A DNA stretch of 64,000 nt from Nitratireductor luteus (lineage in GTDB: Bacteria; Pseudomonadota; Alphaproteobacteria; Rhizobiales; Rhizobiaceae): positions 248,001 to 312,000 of the forward strand of contig NZ_JAOANW010000007.1 of the NCBI RefSeq assembly GCF_026162365.1, given 5' to 3'. Positions 51,719-61,371 of the stretch are shown here, piece after piece. The notes under the pieces were generated by a model that ran no database searches, was not told where the DNA came from, and saw only the letters and a program-made list of their open reading frames with translations. The translations under genes and the position numbers were made by a program. Each line of letters opens with the position of its first letter. Positions within the stretch are counted from its first letter, which is position 1.

Positions 51719-52222
51719 CTAGACCGGCAGAACGTGCCGGAAACGCAAGCGCGGCTCGCCGCGCAATTCCGTTGGTGGCAGGGGCGAAGCCCCGAGCCGC
51801 TTGATGACAGCCTGCGAGAGCAGGTTGTCGGGATGGACGAAGCTCATCAGCGGCGGCAGGTTCAGCTCCCGCGCCGCCCACAGCTGAACGCGCCGGGCCG
51901 CTTCCGTCGCATAGCCCCTGCCCTCGAAGCCTTCGAAAAGGCCCCAGGCCAGTTCCGGTTCGTCGAGCATGGGCGGATGCCAAAGTCCCGCGTAACCCGC
52001 CGCCTCGCTCCCATCCTTCGGCTGAACCGCGAACATGCCGTAGCCGTTGAGCGCCCATTCTCCGAAGCCGGCAGCAAAGGAGGTCCATGCCTGGAAGTCG
52101 GTCTTGACCCCACCGCTATAGCGTGTGCGTTCCGGATCGGCGCAGAAGACCGCATAGGCGGGAAAATCCTCCCGACGCCAGGCACGCAATATCAGCCGCT
52201 CGCTTTCCAGGACGGGGATCAT
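51719..52222 (-). CDS. GNAT-family N-acetyltransferase (RimJ/RimL type)
   Basis: 167 residues. MIPVLESERLILRAWRREDF is the typical start of RimJ-type acetyltransferases; PELAWGLFEGFEGRGYATEAARRV holds the acetyl-CoA contact region and SFVHPDNLLSQAVIKRLGA the C-terminal motif. The substrate is unknown; protein N-termini or small molecules are possible. The start overlaps the chorismate mutase stop as ATGA, so it is part of the ffh operon. Confidence 0.85.
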   Translation of the reverse strand: MIPVLESERLILRAWRREDFPAYAVFCADPERTRYSGGVKTDFQAWTSFAAGFGEWALNGYGMFAVQPKDGSEAAGYAGLWHPPMLDEPELAWGLFEGFEGRGYATEAARRVQLWAARELNLPPLMSFVHPDNLLSQAVIKRLGASPLPPTELRGEPRLRFRHVLPV

Positions 52223-52545
52223 GTCTTGGCCTTCGCCCCTTCGCCGTTGCCGTGCTGTTCGGCAATCGCCTCATGGTGGCGGATCACCTCGCGGATGATG
52301 AAATTGAGGAACTTTTCCGCGAAATCCGGGTCCAGATTGGCATCGTCGGCAAGCCGACGCAGCCGCTCGATCTGCTGCTTTTCGCGCGCCGGGTCCGCCG
52401 GCGGCAGATCGTGCCGCGCCTTGAGCACGCCCACCGCCTTGGTGCAGCGGAAGCGCTCGGCGAGCATGTGGATCAATGCTGCATCGATATTGTCGATCGA
52501 CGCCCGCAGATCCAGAAGCTGTGCCCTTGCCGTGTCCTGCTCCAT
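52219..52545 (-). CDS. Chorismate mutase, AroQ class
   Basis: 108 residues, all alpha. LLDLRASIDNIDAALIHMLAERF, KAVGVLKARHDLPPADPAREKQQI and the final helix FLNFIIREVIRHHEAI match AroQ chorismate mutases with the conserved Arg, Lys and Glu/Gln active-site residues in those helices. It converts chorismate to prephenate for phenylalanine and tyrosine synthesis. It lies between ffh and a GNAT gene, an arrangement known in related genomes. Confidence 0.88.
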   Translation of the reverse strand: MEQDTARAQLLDLRASIDNIDAALIHMLAERFRCTKAVGVLKARHDLPPADPAREKQQIERLRRLADDANLDPDFAEKFLNFIIREVIRHHEAIAEQHGNGEGAKAKT

Positions 52546-52554
52546 TTCCGCCCC

Positions 52555-54105
52555 CTATTTCTTCTTCGGCAGGCCGGGCAGTCCTGGCAAACCGCCGCTG
52601 GGAAGGCCGGGAAGCCCCTTCGGCAGGCCGCCGCCCATACCGGCCGCCTCCGCCTGCTTCTGCAGGGCTTCGAGCTGTTTCGGATCCATCTTGGAAAGGT
52701 CGGGCAGGCCGCCGCCCATTCCCGGCATGCCGCCCGGCATCCCGCCGAGCCCCATCTTCTGCGCCATGCCGCCCATCATGCCCCGCATCATGCCGCCCTT
52801 TTTGCCCTTGCCGCCCATGGATTTCATCATGTCGGCCATCTGGCGGTGCATCTTGAGAAGCTTGTTGATCTGCGCCGCATCCGTGCCGGAGCCGGCAGCG
52901 ATGCGCTTCTTGCGGCTGTGCTTCAGGAGGTCGGGATTGGACCGCTCCTTCGGCGTCATCGACTGTATGATGGCGATCTGCCGCCCGAACATCTTGTCGT
53001 CGAGACCGGCGGCGGCCATCTGGTCTTTCATCTTGCCCATGCCGGGCATCAGGCCCATGATGCCGCCCATGCCGCCCATCTTCTGCATCTGCGCAAGCTG
53101 ATCGGCCAGATCGTTCAGGTCGAACTTGCCGGCCTGCATCTTCTTGGCCATCGCCGCAGCTTTTTCCTGGTCGATGGTCTCCGCCGCCTTTTCGACCAGG
53201 CTGACGATGTCGCCCATGCCCAGGATGCGGTCGGCGATGCGCTTGGGGTGGAATTCCTCAAGCGCGTCCATCTTCTCGCCGACGCCGATCAGCTTGATCG
53301 GCTTGCCGGTAACGGCGCGCATGGAAAGGGCGGCACCGCCGCGCCCGTCGCCATCCATGCGGGTCAGCACCAGGCCGGTGATGCCGACGCGCTCGTCGAA
53401 GCTCGTAGCAAGGTTCACCGCGTCCTGGCCGGTGAGCGAATCGGCCACCAGCAGTATCTCATGCGGATTGGAGACACGCTTGATCTCCGCCATCTCGGCC
53501 ATCAGCGGCTCATCGATATGGGTGCGGCCGGCCGTATCGAGAATGATCACGTCATGGCCGCCAAGCCTTGCCGCCTGCACGGCGCGCTTGGCAATGTCTA
53601 CCGGCGTTTGTCCGCTCACGATGGGCAGCGTGGCAACCGAAACCTGCTCGCCGATCTGCCTGAGCTGCTCCTGCGCGGCCGGCCGCCGCGTATCGAGCGA
53701 GGCCATCAGCACCTTCTTGCCCTGGCGCTCCGTCAGCCGCTTGGCGATCTTGCCGGTAGTCGTCGTTTTGCCCGAGCCCTGCAGGCCGACCATCATGAGG
53801 ACGACGGGGGCCGGCGCGTTGAGGTCGATGGTCTCGCCCTCCGCGCCCAGCATCTCGACCAGTTCGTCGTGGACGATCTTGACGACCATCTGGCCGGGCT
53901 TGACGGACTTCAGCACCTCGGCGCCGACAGCCTTCTCGCGCACGCGGTCTGTGAAGGAACGCACCACGTCGAGCGCGACATCGGCCTCGATCAGCGCGCG
54001 GCGCACTTCGCGCAGCGCCGCCGAGACATCCGCCTCGGACAGGGCACCGCGGCCGGTCAGGCCATTCAGGATGGAGCCAAGGCGCTCCTGAAGCGATTCA
54101 AACAT
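52555..54105 (-). CDS. ffh: Signal recognition particle protein Ffh (SRP54)
   Basis: 516 residues. MFESLQERLGSILNGLTGRG starts the N domain; the G domain has GLQGSGKTTTTGKIA, DTRRPAAQEQL, DTAGRTHID and TRMDGDGRGGAALS; the methionine-rich M domain follows (GGIMGLMPGMGKMKDQM, MKSMGGKGKKGGMMRGMMGG). The Gly/Pro/Met-rich tail is typical. The ATG at 54103-54105 is selected; the frame extends seven codons further without reason. It binds signal sequences and 4.5S RNA for co-translational targeting. Confidence 0.97.
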   Translation of the reverse strand: MFESLQERLGSILNGLTGRGALSEADVSAALREVRRALIEADVALDVVRSFTDRVREKAVGAEVLKSVKPGQMVVKIVHDELVEMLGAEGETIDLNAPAPVVLMMVGLQGSGKTTTTGKIAKRLTERQGKKVLMASLDTRRPAAQEQLRQIGEQVSVATLPIVSGQTPVDIAKRAVQAARLGGHDVIILDTAGRTHIDEPLMAEMAEIKRVSNPHEILLVADSLTGQDAVNLATSFDERVGITGLVLTRMDGDGRGGAALSMRAVTGKPIKLIGVGEKMDALEEFHPKRIADRILGMGDIVSLVEKAAETIDQEKAAAMAKKMQAGKFDLNDLADQLAQMQKMGGMGGIMGLMPGMGKMKDQMAAAGLDDKMFGRQIAIIQSMTPKERSNPDLLKHSRKKRIAAGSGTDAAQINKLLKMHRQMADMMKSMGGKGKKGGMMRGMMGGMAQKMGLGGMPGGMPGMGGGLPDLSKMDPKQLEALQKQAEAAGMGGGLPKGLPGLPSGGLPGLPGLPKKK

Positions 54106-54408
54106 CCACGTTCCTCTTGATCTCATGTCCTACTGAACACGAGAGGTAATGCATCCGCGCCGCAGGTTAAACCTCGCGCAAAGCCGAAAAGCACCCGGGG
54201 GCGCATCGCGCTGCCGGGTGTTGACCTCCAGGATCGTCTTCAAGAACGAAGCGCCCTGGTCGGCTGCTCGGAGTTTCAAACTCGTCGCGGAAAGTGGGGG
54301 CTGTAGACCCTAAAACAGAACCCGAGTCAAGCTTTCGGCATCGGGCCGGGGTGTATACTTCCAGAGGCGGAACCGGCGCCGCGGCTCTGGCGGCGCCGGT
54401 CTGTCCCG
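54106..54408. other. Intergenic region with a long GC hairpin
   Basis: The 303 bases between ffh and the SH3 protein gene carry no gene that I can recognise. An 11-bp perfect stem with a 7-base loop (54372-54382 with 54390-54400) lies just after the SH3 gene stop on the minus strand and may end that transcript, though it lacks a T-run. The ffh promoter must lie in the part nearer 54106. Confidence 0.5.
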
Positions 54409-55086
54409 CTAACGCATCACATAGACGATGCGGCGGGAGTCCGGCTCGACCAGAACCGGCTGCCCGTTCACATAGACGTAGCGATATTGATAGTCAGGTA
54501 TCTCGCGTATTTCGACTGTCTCGGGCAGGCCAGCGCCGACCACCACCTCACCTTCGAGGTAGACCGGTTCCACGCGGTTTTCCTGAACATAAGTGACGAC
54601 CTCCTGCGGAGGAGTGATCGTGTCGACCGCACCGCCGGCCACGGCACCTGCCGCACCGCCGATCGCCGCGCCTACGGGCCCGCCAATGATGGCACCCGCA
54701 ACCGCACCGGTTGCACCTCCGGCCACGGCCCCGGTGCCTTCCGTGCTTGCGGTTGTTTCATAGGTCACCGTCGGCACCGCCTCAGGCCGGGTCTCGGACA
54801 GCACAACCGTGTCCTGCCCCTCGATGCTGGCGGTCAGATAGTCGGAATAGGCCCATCCTTCGACACCGGCATGAGTCACCCGGCACCACTTACTGCCTTC
54901 GATGCAGCCATTGATGGTCGCTTCTTCAGATGCGCCGATCACGCCGATGACCGAGTGCTGCGGTCCCGGTCCGGACCGGATGTTGAGATCGGTCGTCGCG
55001 GTCGCCGCGACTTGGGCCATGGCGACGCCCGTAAACGAAAGCAGCGCCACCGCTGCCGTCGCAGTTTTCAAACCCAAAACTTTCAT
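54409..55086 (-). CDS. Secreted SH3-domain/DUF1236-like envelope protein
   Basis: 225 residues. A signal peptide (TATAAVALLSFTGVAMAQ) leads to a bacterial SH3 domain (ATATTDLNIRSGPGPQHSVIG, GWAYSDYL). A Gly/Ala zipper-like segment (AGGATGAVAGAIIGGPVGAA) could insert into a membrane, and the C-terminus (YVYVNGQPVLVEPDSRRIVYV) resembles DUF1236. Such proteins are frequent in Rhizobiales and may bind the cell wall or envelope; the precise role is unknown. A near match to the EcfG promoter lies upstream at 55122-55147 but with one change in the -10 part. Confidence 0.8.
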   Translation of the reverse strand: MKVLGLKTATAAVALLSFTGVAMAQVAATATTDLNIRSGPGPQHSVIGVIGASEEATINGCIEGSKWCRVTHAGVEGWAYSDYLTASIEGQDTVVLSETRPEAVPTVTYETTASTEGTGAVAGGATGAVAGAIIGGPVGAAIGGAAGAVAGGAVDTITPPQEVVTYVQENRVEPVYLEGEVVVGAGLPETVEIREIPDYQYRYVYVNGQPVLVEPDSRRIVYVMR

Positions 55087-55235
55087 ATCGAGTCTCCTTC
55101 AAAGCCCCTTCCGGCTCTTCGAACAAAAACCAGCAGGGTTTGGTTCCGTGAGCAGCACCGCCACCGCAAGCGGCACAGGTGACAAAGGTTGCATTCGCTG
55201 CCACAATACCGCCGAATTCGATTCTCGAGGGGGAC

Positions 55236-56054
55236 ATGATGGCGCTTGGCGGCAAGGCTGGCTGGCTGGCTGCAACTCTGGTTGCGCTTCTTCTAATCGG
55301 CGAACCTGCACTTGCTGCCGGCTGCGGCAACGATGCCGCCGGTTTCGAAGCCTGGAAGCGCCAGTTCACACAGGAAGCCGCGGCCCGCGGCGTCGGGCGC
55401 CGGGCGCTCGACGCGCTGCAGGGCACCCGCTATGCCAGTAAGACGATTGCCGCCGACAGGGGCCAGAAGAGCTTCAAGCTCTCGCTCGCCAGCTTCATGC
55501 AGAAGCGCGGAGCAAATGCCATCGTCTCGCGCGGCAAGGGCATGAAGAAGAAGTATGCCAGCCTGTTCGCCAATATCGAGCAGCGCTATGGCGTACCGTC
55601 CGGCCCCCTGATTGCGATCTGGGGCATGGAGACGGGTTTTGGCGGCTTCCTCGGCAATCAGAACATCCTCTCCGCCGTCGCCACGCTTGCCTATGATTGC
55701 CGCCGTTCGGAATTCTTCACCGGCCATCTCTACGGCGCACTCGCCATGATAGACCGCGGCATGATGAGCCCCGACGCCATAGGCGCAGCCCATGGCGAGC
55801 TGGGTCAGACCCAGTTCCTGCCGGGCAACGCGCTGAAATTTGCCGTCGACGGTGACAGGGATGGCCGCATCGACATGATCCGCTCTGCCGCCGACGCGCT
55901 GGCCTCCACGGCCAATTTCCTGCGCGCCCATGGCTGGCGTCCCGGTGCCGGCTATCAGCCCGGGCAACCGAACTTCCGCGCGATCGAGGGCTGGAACGCC
56001 GCCAGCGTCTACCAGCAGGCGATTGCCATTATAGCCAGGGATATCGATGGGTGA
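55236..56054 (+). CDS. MltB-type lytic murein transglycosylase
   Basis: 272 residues with a signal peptide (WLAATLVALLLIGEPALA). The catalytic Glu lies in IAIWGMETGFGGFLG; HGELGQTQFLPGNALKFAVD and DMIRSAADALASTANFL are conserved in MltB and related SLT_2 enzymes. It cleaves the glycan strand of murein with 1,6-anhydro ring formation. The ATG at 55236 follows GAGG with five bases between; the earlier frame start at 55179 adds no sense. A terminator-like hairpin lies after it. Confidence 0.88.
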   Translation: MMALGGKAGWLAATLVALLLIGEPALAAGCGNDAAGFEAWKRQFTQEAAARGVGRRALDALQGTRYASKTIAADRGQKSFKLSLASFMQKRGANAIVSRGKGMKKKYASLFANIEQRYGVPSGPLIAIWGMETGFGGFLGNQNILSAVATLAYDCRRSEFFTGHLYGALAMIDRGMMSPDAIGAAHGELGQTQFLPGNALKFAVDGDRDGRIDMIRSAADALASTANFLRAHGWRPGAGYQPGQPNFRAIEGWNAASVYQQAIAIIARDIDG

Positions 56055-56075
56055 GGAGCGGTCCGCGCAGCGGAT

Positions 56076-56099
56076 GAAAAGCCAATGCTTTGGCTTTTC
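56076..56099 (+). terminator. Rho-independent-like terminator after the transglycosylase gene
   Basis: GAAAAGCCAA (56076-56085) and TTGGCTTTTC (56090-56099) form a perfect stem with loop TGCT. The 3' arm supplies a U-run inside the stem. It lies 21 bases after the stop. Confidence 0.6.
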
Positions 56100-56160
56100 A
56101 AGCGACGAACGCCCGGAGCCATAGCGAAGGGCCGGCAGGCGCTCAATGACGTTCCCCTTT

Positions 56161-56190
56161 AAAAAGAAAAGGCCGGCGTCACCGCCGGCC
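56161..56190 (-). terminator. Rho-independent terminator of argG
   Basis: On the minus strand an 8-bp GC stem (56183-56190 with 56171-56178, loop of four) is followed by TTTTCTTTTT (56170-56161). It starts 15 bases after the argG stop codon. Confidence 0.88.
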
Positions 56191-56204
56191 CCCTTGCATC
56201 CTCA

Positions 56205-57425
<1,221 letters not shown>

Positions 57426-57590
57426 GGTCTTTTCCGGTAGTGGAGGTAAAGGGCCGGCACATGGGGCCGGTCGGAAGACAATGGCGCGATCTTTTAACAG
57501 GAAAAGGCGCGGCAGCAAGGGCACGCCGCGCCTTGAAGGACAGTTAGGCCCGATGGGATCAGGCGATGGTCAGAAATCAGGTGCCACGCC

Positions 57591-58103
57591 TTACTTACAG
57601 GACTGGATGGAGTCCAGCGCCGCGGTCAGCCCGAGCAGCGAAAACGTATAGCCCGTGTCGTTGCCCCGGCCGGATTTGGCGGCGATTTTCATGTCGGTGC
57701 CGGCCTTCATGGCGGCGAGAAGCTGCGGCTCTTCCGCAGCATTCTCAAGCCAGGCCGATTTGCCCTGGGTGAACATCGAGAAGGACTTGCCGCCCACCGT
57801 GACCGTTACCTTGGATCCTTCCTGAAGATCGTAGGCAGCGATGAACTGAGGCTCGAACGCGACGTTCTGCCCCGGCTTCTGGCTGACGAAGAAGAAGATG
57901 TCGCCATGGTCCAGGCTGGCGGGTTCCTTCGCCTTCGGCACGCTCATCACATAGCAGACCTTGCCGCTGTCGGACTGGTAGCTATAGGTGCCCCAGTCGC
58001 GGTGTTGCCCGACTGCGGTGGCCTGGGAATAGGCCGGTCCGCCGGCGACGACTGCGCCCAACAGAATGAGTGACGAGAAGATTGCTCGCATTGTCCTGAC
58101 CAT
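57591..58103 (-). CDS. Invasion-associated locus B (IalB) family periplasmic protein
   Basis: 170 residues. A signal peptide (IFSSLILLGAVVAGGPAYSQ) precedes HRDWGTYSYQSDSGKVCYVM, the usual IalB N-terminal motif. DIFFFVSQKPGQNVAFEPQF and YTFSLLGLTAALDSIQSCK complete the family pattern, with two cysteines likely paired. IalB was named from Bartonella invasion, but members are spread through free-living Rhizobiales and have no clear enzymatic role. Two possible ATGs (58103, 58091) exist. The 267 bases upstream hold its promoter but nothing else recognisable. Confidence 0.88.
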   Translation of the reverse strand: MVRTMRAIFSSLILLGAVVAGGPAYSQATAVGQHRDWGTYSYQSDSGKVCYVMSVPKAKEPASLDHGDIFFFVSQKPGQNVAFEPQFIAAYDLQEGSKVTVTVGGKSFSMFTQGKSAWLENAAEEPQLLAAMKAGTDMKIAAKSGRGNDTGYTFSLLGLTAALDSIQSCK

Positions 58104-58370
58104 TACTTTGTCTCTGTCTGCATTTGTGTTGGCAGCGACCTCAAAGGTTCATACCGTGAAGCCTGATCGCTTCATTTTTATTTAATCTGGGTTACCAAAG
58201 GGTGAAGCCGCGTCAAGCGAACCGCCCAAAAAGACGCCGGCCTTGGATGCCGCGATCACAATGAATGCCTCCATGCCCCGACACAAGCGTTGAATCGGAT
58301 GAAAAAGGCAAGAGTTTGACCCCCCACAGTATGACCGAACCGGCATAGCAGCCATGATTGCCCGCAGGCC

Positions 58371-58751
58371 CTAGCGCTGTTCTTCGGCTTCCAGTGTCCG
58401 TTGGGCCGCCTGCCGGTGGACCGGGGTAACATGCGTCCGCACGGCATTCAGCGCCGCCATCAGTACCGCGACATCGTCGGTGAAACCGAACCCGGCCAGG
58501 AAATCGGGGATCGTGTCTAGCGGCAGAATGAAATAGGCGAGCGCCGCCAGAAGTATGCCGCGCACCCGCGGCGGCGTGTCCCGGTCGAGGGCGCAGTAAT
58601 AGCCCGCCACCACGTCTTCCATGAAAGGAACCTGCCGCGCAGCGCGCCTTGCCGTTTTCCAGAAGCGGTCGCGGACGCGCTCTTCGCGGCGACGGTTGTC
58701 GTCCTCGCTTCCGGGGGCAAGGATCTCACCGATTTTCACGTCTTCCATCAT
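58371..58751 (-). CDS. YkvA-like (DUF1232) small membrane protein
   Basis: 126 residues. The DUF1232 signature is PRVRGILLAALAYFILPLDTIPDFLAGFGFTDD, with the conserved YFILPLDTIPDFLPG-like stretch, and follows ALDRDTPPRV. A basic N-terminal part precedes a single hydrophobic segment. Function unknown; the family is widespread. It diverges from the iron-type transporter operon, and the iron control element at 58835 lies about 84 bases before its start. Confidence 0.85.
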   Translation of the reverse strand: MMEDVKIGEILAPGSEDDNRRREERVRDRFWKTARRAARQVPFMEDVVAGYYCALDRDTPPRVRGILLAALAYFILPLDTIPDFLAGFGFTDDVAVLMAALNAVRTHVTPVHRQAAQRTLEAEEQR

Positions 58752-58834
58752 GATCGCATCATGTGGGGAGCACCAGCCTCATTGCAATAGCTTCGCCGCG
58801 GCCGTCCTGGGCCTGGAAGAATTCATGAGTGAAA

Positions 58835-58849
58835 TTAGAATGATTCTAA
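58835..58849. promoter_or_regulatory. Iron control element (Irr-type ICE box)
   Basis: TTAGAATGATTCTAA is a perfect inverted repeat TTAGAA-N3-TTCTAA, flanked by A on each side, close to the established Irr-box consensus of Rhizobiales (TTTAGAA-N3-TTCTAAA). It lies between the YkvA-like gene and the binding-protein operon, 198 bases before the first start codon there. Iron control of that operon is the natural reading. Confidence 0.7.
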
Positions 58850-59047
58850 ACTATTGAAAAACATTGAGTTTCCCGATTTCATAAGCTACGAGGACCCGCC
58901 AGTTCAATGACAGGACCTTGAATCCCGTTGATTGAGGAAGGTGGCTTTGCGGGTGTCCGCCGGGTCACGCAACGGCTTTTGCCGTGGATATTCCTTCCTC
59001 ACCGCCGGGTTCAGCGTATAGCCGGCCTGCTCGGCATGGGGGACCAG

Positions 59048-60190
59048 ATGACCTATATTCGGACAACGGCCCTTGCCGCGCTTGTTCTCTCGTGGGCGGT
59101 CGCCATACCCATCTCCGCTTTTGCCGAAACGATCACCGTTACCGACGTCACTGGCCGCGAGGTTGCGGTGGAGACTCCGGTGGAACGGGCGATCCTCGGC
59201 GAGGGCCGGCAGCTCTACGTCCTTGCCGCTCTTGACCGCGAAGATCCTGCCCGGCGCATCGCCGCATGGCGCAATGATTTGAAGGAGGCCGATCCGGCAA
59301 CCTATCAGGCCTATCTGCAGCGCTTTCCCGAGTTCGCCGGGGTTCCGACATTTTCCGGTTATGAGGACAGTCTGGTCGACCTGGAAACGACGATTGTGCA
59401 AAAGCCCGATGTCGTGATCCTGAACTACGAGACCGTGCAGGCGGCGGAAGAGGCCCAGTATATCGAAAAGCTCGCCGCGCTCGAAATTCCCGTCGTCTAT
59501 GTCGATTTCCGCCGGCGGCCCATGGAGAACACCGAGCCGACGATCCGGCTTTTCGGCCAGCTCTTCGGCCAGGAAAAGCGCGCCGAGGCTCTCATAGAGT
59601 TCCGCCGGCGGGAAATCGCGCGGGTGACGGACGTCATCGCCGCCACCAGCCCCAACCGCCCCCGCGTGCTGATAGACAGGGCGGGCGGCTATTATGAGGA
59701 TTGCTGCCACACATTCGGTGATGAGAACTTCGGAAAATTCGTCGAAATCGCCGGCGGAGACAACATCGCTCGCAACATTCTGCCCGGCACCTTCGGCCAG
59801 CTCAATGCCGAACAGGTGATCGCCGCCGACCCGCAGCACGTCATCGTCACCAGCGCCCACTGGGAAGCCTATGTGCCGGGCGGCACCTGGGTTCCGGTAG
59901 GCGCCGGAGGCGATCCGGCAGAGGCAATGCACAAACTGGAGTTTTATCCCTCGCGCCCCGCCTATACCGGAATTCCGGCGCAAAAGACGCAATCGTTCCA
60001 CGCCATCTGGCACCAGTTCTACAACAGCCCCTACCAGTTCGCCGCCATCCAGCAGATCGCCAAATGGCTGCACCCCGAACTGTTCGCCGACCTCGACCCC
60101 GATGCCAATTTCCGCCGCCTGCACGATGAATTCCTGCCGGTGGATTACCAGGGCGGCTACTGGGTCTCGCTGTCGAATGGCAAAGACTGA
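59048..60190 (+). CDS. Periplasmic binding protein of an iron-siderophore/cobalamin-type ABC importer, copy 1
   Basis: 380 residues. After a signal peptide (ALAALVLSWAVAIPISAFA) the mature protein starts ITVTDVTGREVAVETPVERA, the TroA/FepB-like entry, then LGEGRQLYVLAAL. A WRNDLKEADPATYQAYLQRF insert and the paired cysteines C219-C220 (EDCCHTFGDENFGKF) recur in the next two genes. The C-terminus has HAIWHQFYNSPYQFAAIQQ. The ATG at 59048 has GGGGGA five bases upstream; the frame opens earlier at 58928 but contains no signal. It belongs to an iron-box-preceded operon. Ligand unknown; a ferric chelate is likely. Confidence 0.85.
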   Translation: MTYIRTTALAALVLSWAVAIPISAFAETITVTDVTGREVAVETPVERAILGEGRQLYVLAALDREDPARRIAAWRNDLKEADPATYQAYLQRFPEFAGVPTFSGYEDSLVDLETTIVQKPDVVILNYETVQAAEEAQYIEKLAALEIPVVYVDFRRRPMENTEPTIRLFGQLFGQEKRAEALIEFRRREIARVTDVIAATSPNRPRVLIDRAGGYYEDCCHTFGDENFGKFVEIAGGDNIARNILPGTFGQLNAEQVIAADPQHVIVTSAHWEAYVPGGTWVPVGAGGDPAEAMHKLEFYPSRPAYTGIPAQKTQSFHAIWHQFYNSPYQFAAIQQIAKWLHPELFADLDPDANFRRLHDEFLPVDYQGGYWVSLSNGKD

Positions 60191-60214
60191 TTTTTTGAAG
60201 AAGGAAATATTGCA

Positions 60215-61351
60215 ATGCATTTGAAGCAGATCGTTGGCGGAGCCTTGTTCGCCCTCTCCACGCTGGTTGCCGCGCACGCGGAGGAAATCACGGTAACCGA
60301 CATTGCAGGGCGCCAGGTTACGCTCGACACTCCGGTCAAGCGCGTGCTCCTGGGCGAAGGGCGGCAGGTCCACGCGCTGGCCGCCATACGCGGGGACAAG
60401 GCTTTCGACGACGTAATCGCCTGGCGCGACGATCTCATGGGGTCCGATGCGGATTCCTACGCGCTTTACCGCGCCTTCGCGCCGCAGATCGAAGACCTGC
60501 CTCGGTTCGGATATATCCCCAAGGGCACCTTCGATGTCGAGGCGGCCATCGCGCTCGATCCGGGCGTGATCATCCTCAATCTCGAACAGTTCGAGGCCGC
60601 CATGGAAAGCGGCTTCTTCCAATACATGGACGCAGCGGGCGTGCCCGTCGTTTTCGTCGACTTCCGCGCCGATCTCGACAAGAACGGCGACCCAAGCCTG
60701 CGCCTCCTCGGCAAGCTCTTCGGCGTCGAGGAAAAGGCTGAGGAATACATCGCCTTTCGCCATAAGCAGCTGGGACGCGTCACCGATGTCCTCGAAAAGG
60801 CAAAGCCGGAAAAGCCTGTGGTGCTGCTCTACCGCGCGCCGGGCATCTCCTCCACCACGGCCTGCTGCAAGACTTTCGGTTCCTACAATTTCGGCAAGAT
60901 GATCGAGCAGGCGGGCGGCATCAATGTCGGATCCTCATTCGGCGACACCACCTATGTCGACATCAATCCCGAACAGGTCATCGCCTCGGACCCCGAGCAT
61001 GTGGTCGTTACCGGCGCCAACTGGGAATCCGTCTCCGACATCCAGGAATTCGTCAGGGTCGGTCCCGGCGCGCCGGAAGGTCCGGCGCTGGAGCGCCTGG
61101 CCCCGCTCGTGCAGGCACCTGCCTTCACCGGCATCCGCGCCGTGCGTGAAGGCAAGGTGCACGCCATCTGGCACCAGTTCTACAACAACCCCTACGATTA
61201 CGTCGCCGTGCAGCGCTTCGCCAAATGGTTCTATCCGGAACTTTTCGCCGACCTCGACCCCGACGCCACCTTCCGCGAGCTGCATGAACGCTTCCTGCCC
61301 GTGGACTACCGCCCCGGCTACTGGGTCTCATTATCCGACAACACGAACTGA
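60215..61351 (+). CDS. Periplasmic binding protein of the same importer, copy 2
   Basis: 378 residues with a signal peptide (GGALFALSTLVAAHA). It has ITVTDIAGRQVTLDTPVKRV, LLGEGRQVHALAAI, WRDDLMGSDADSYALYRAF, the cysteine pair C217-C218 (TTACCKTFGSYNFGK) and HAIWHQFYNNPYDYVAVQR. It is the most divergent of the three copies: YRAPGISSTTA replaces DRAGGYYED before the cysteines. It starts 24 bases after copy 1. A different or wider ligand range is plausible but not shown. Confidence 0.85.
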   Translation: MHLKQIVGGALFALSTLVAAHAEEITVTDIAGRQVTLDTPVKRVLLGEGRQVHALAAIRGDKAFDDVIAWRDDLMGSDADSYALYRAFAPQIEDLPRFGYIPKGTFDVEAAIALDPGVIILNLEQFEAAMESGFFQYMDAAGVPVVFVDFRADLDKNGDPSLRLLGKLFGVEEKAEEYIAFRHKQLGRVTDVLEKAKPEKPVVLLYRAPGISSTTACCKTFGSYNFGKMIEQAGGINVGSSFGDTTYVDINPEQVIASDPEHVVVTGANWESVSDIQEFVRVGPGAPEGPALERLAPLVQAPAFTGIRAVREGKVHAIWHQFYNNPYDYVAVQRFAKWFYPELFADLDPDATFRELHERFLPVDYRPGYWVSLSDNTN

Positions 61352-61371
61352 ATATTGGAAAGGAATAAGCT

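Noticed and set aside
55122-55147. EcfG-like promoter before the SH3-domain protein (GGAAC-N17-TGTT)
   Set aside because: The -10 part differs from CGTT, so I do not count it with the three exact matches.
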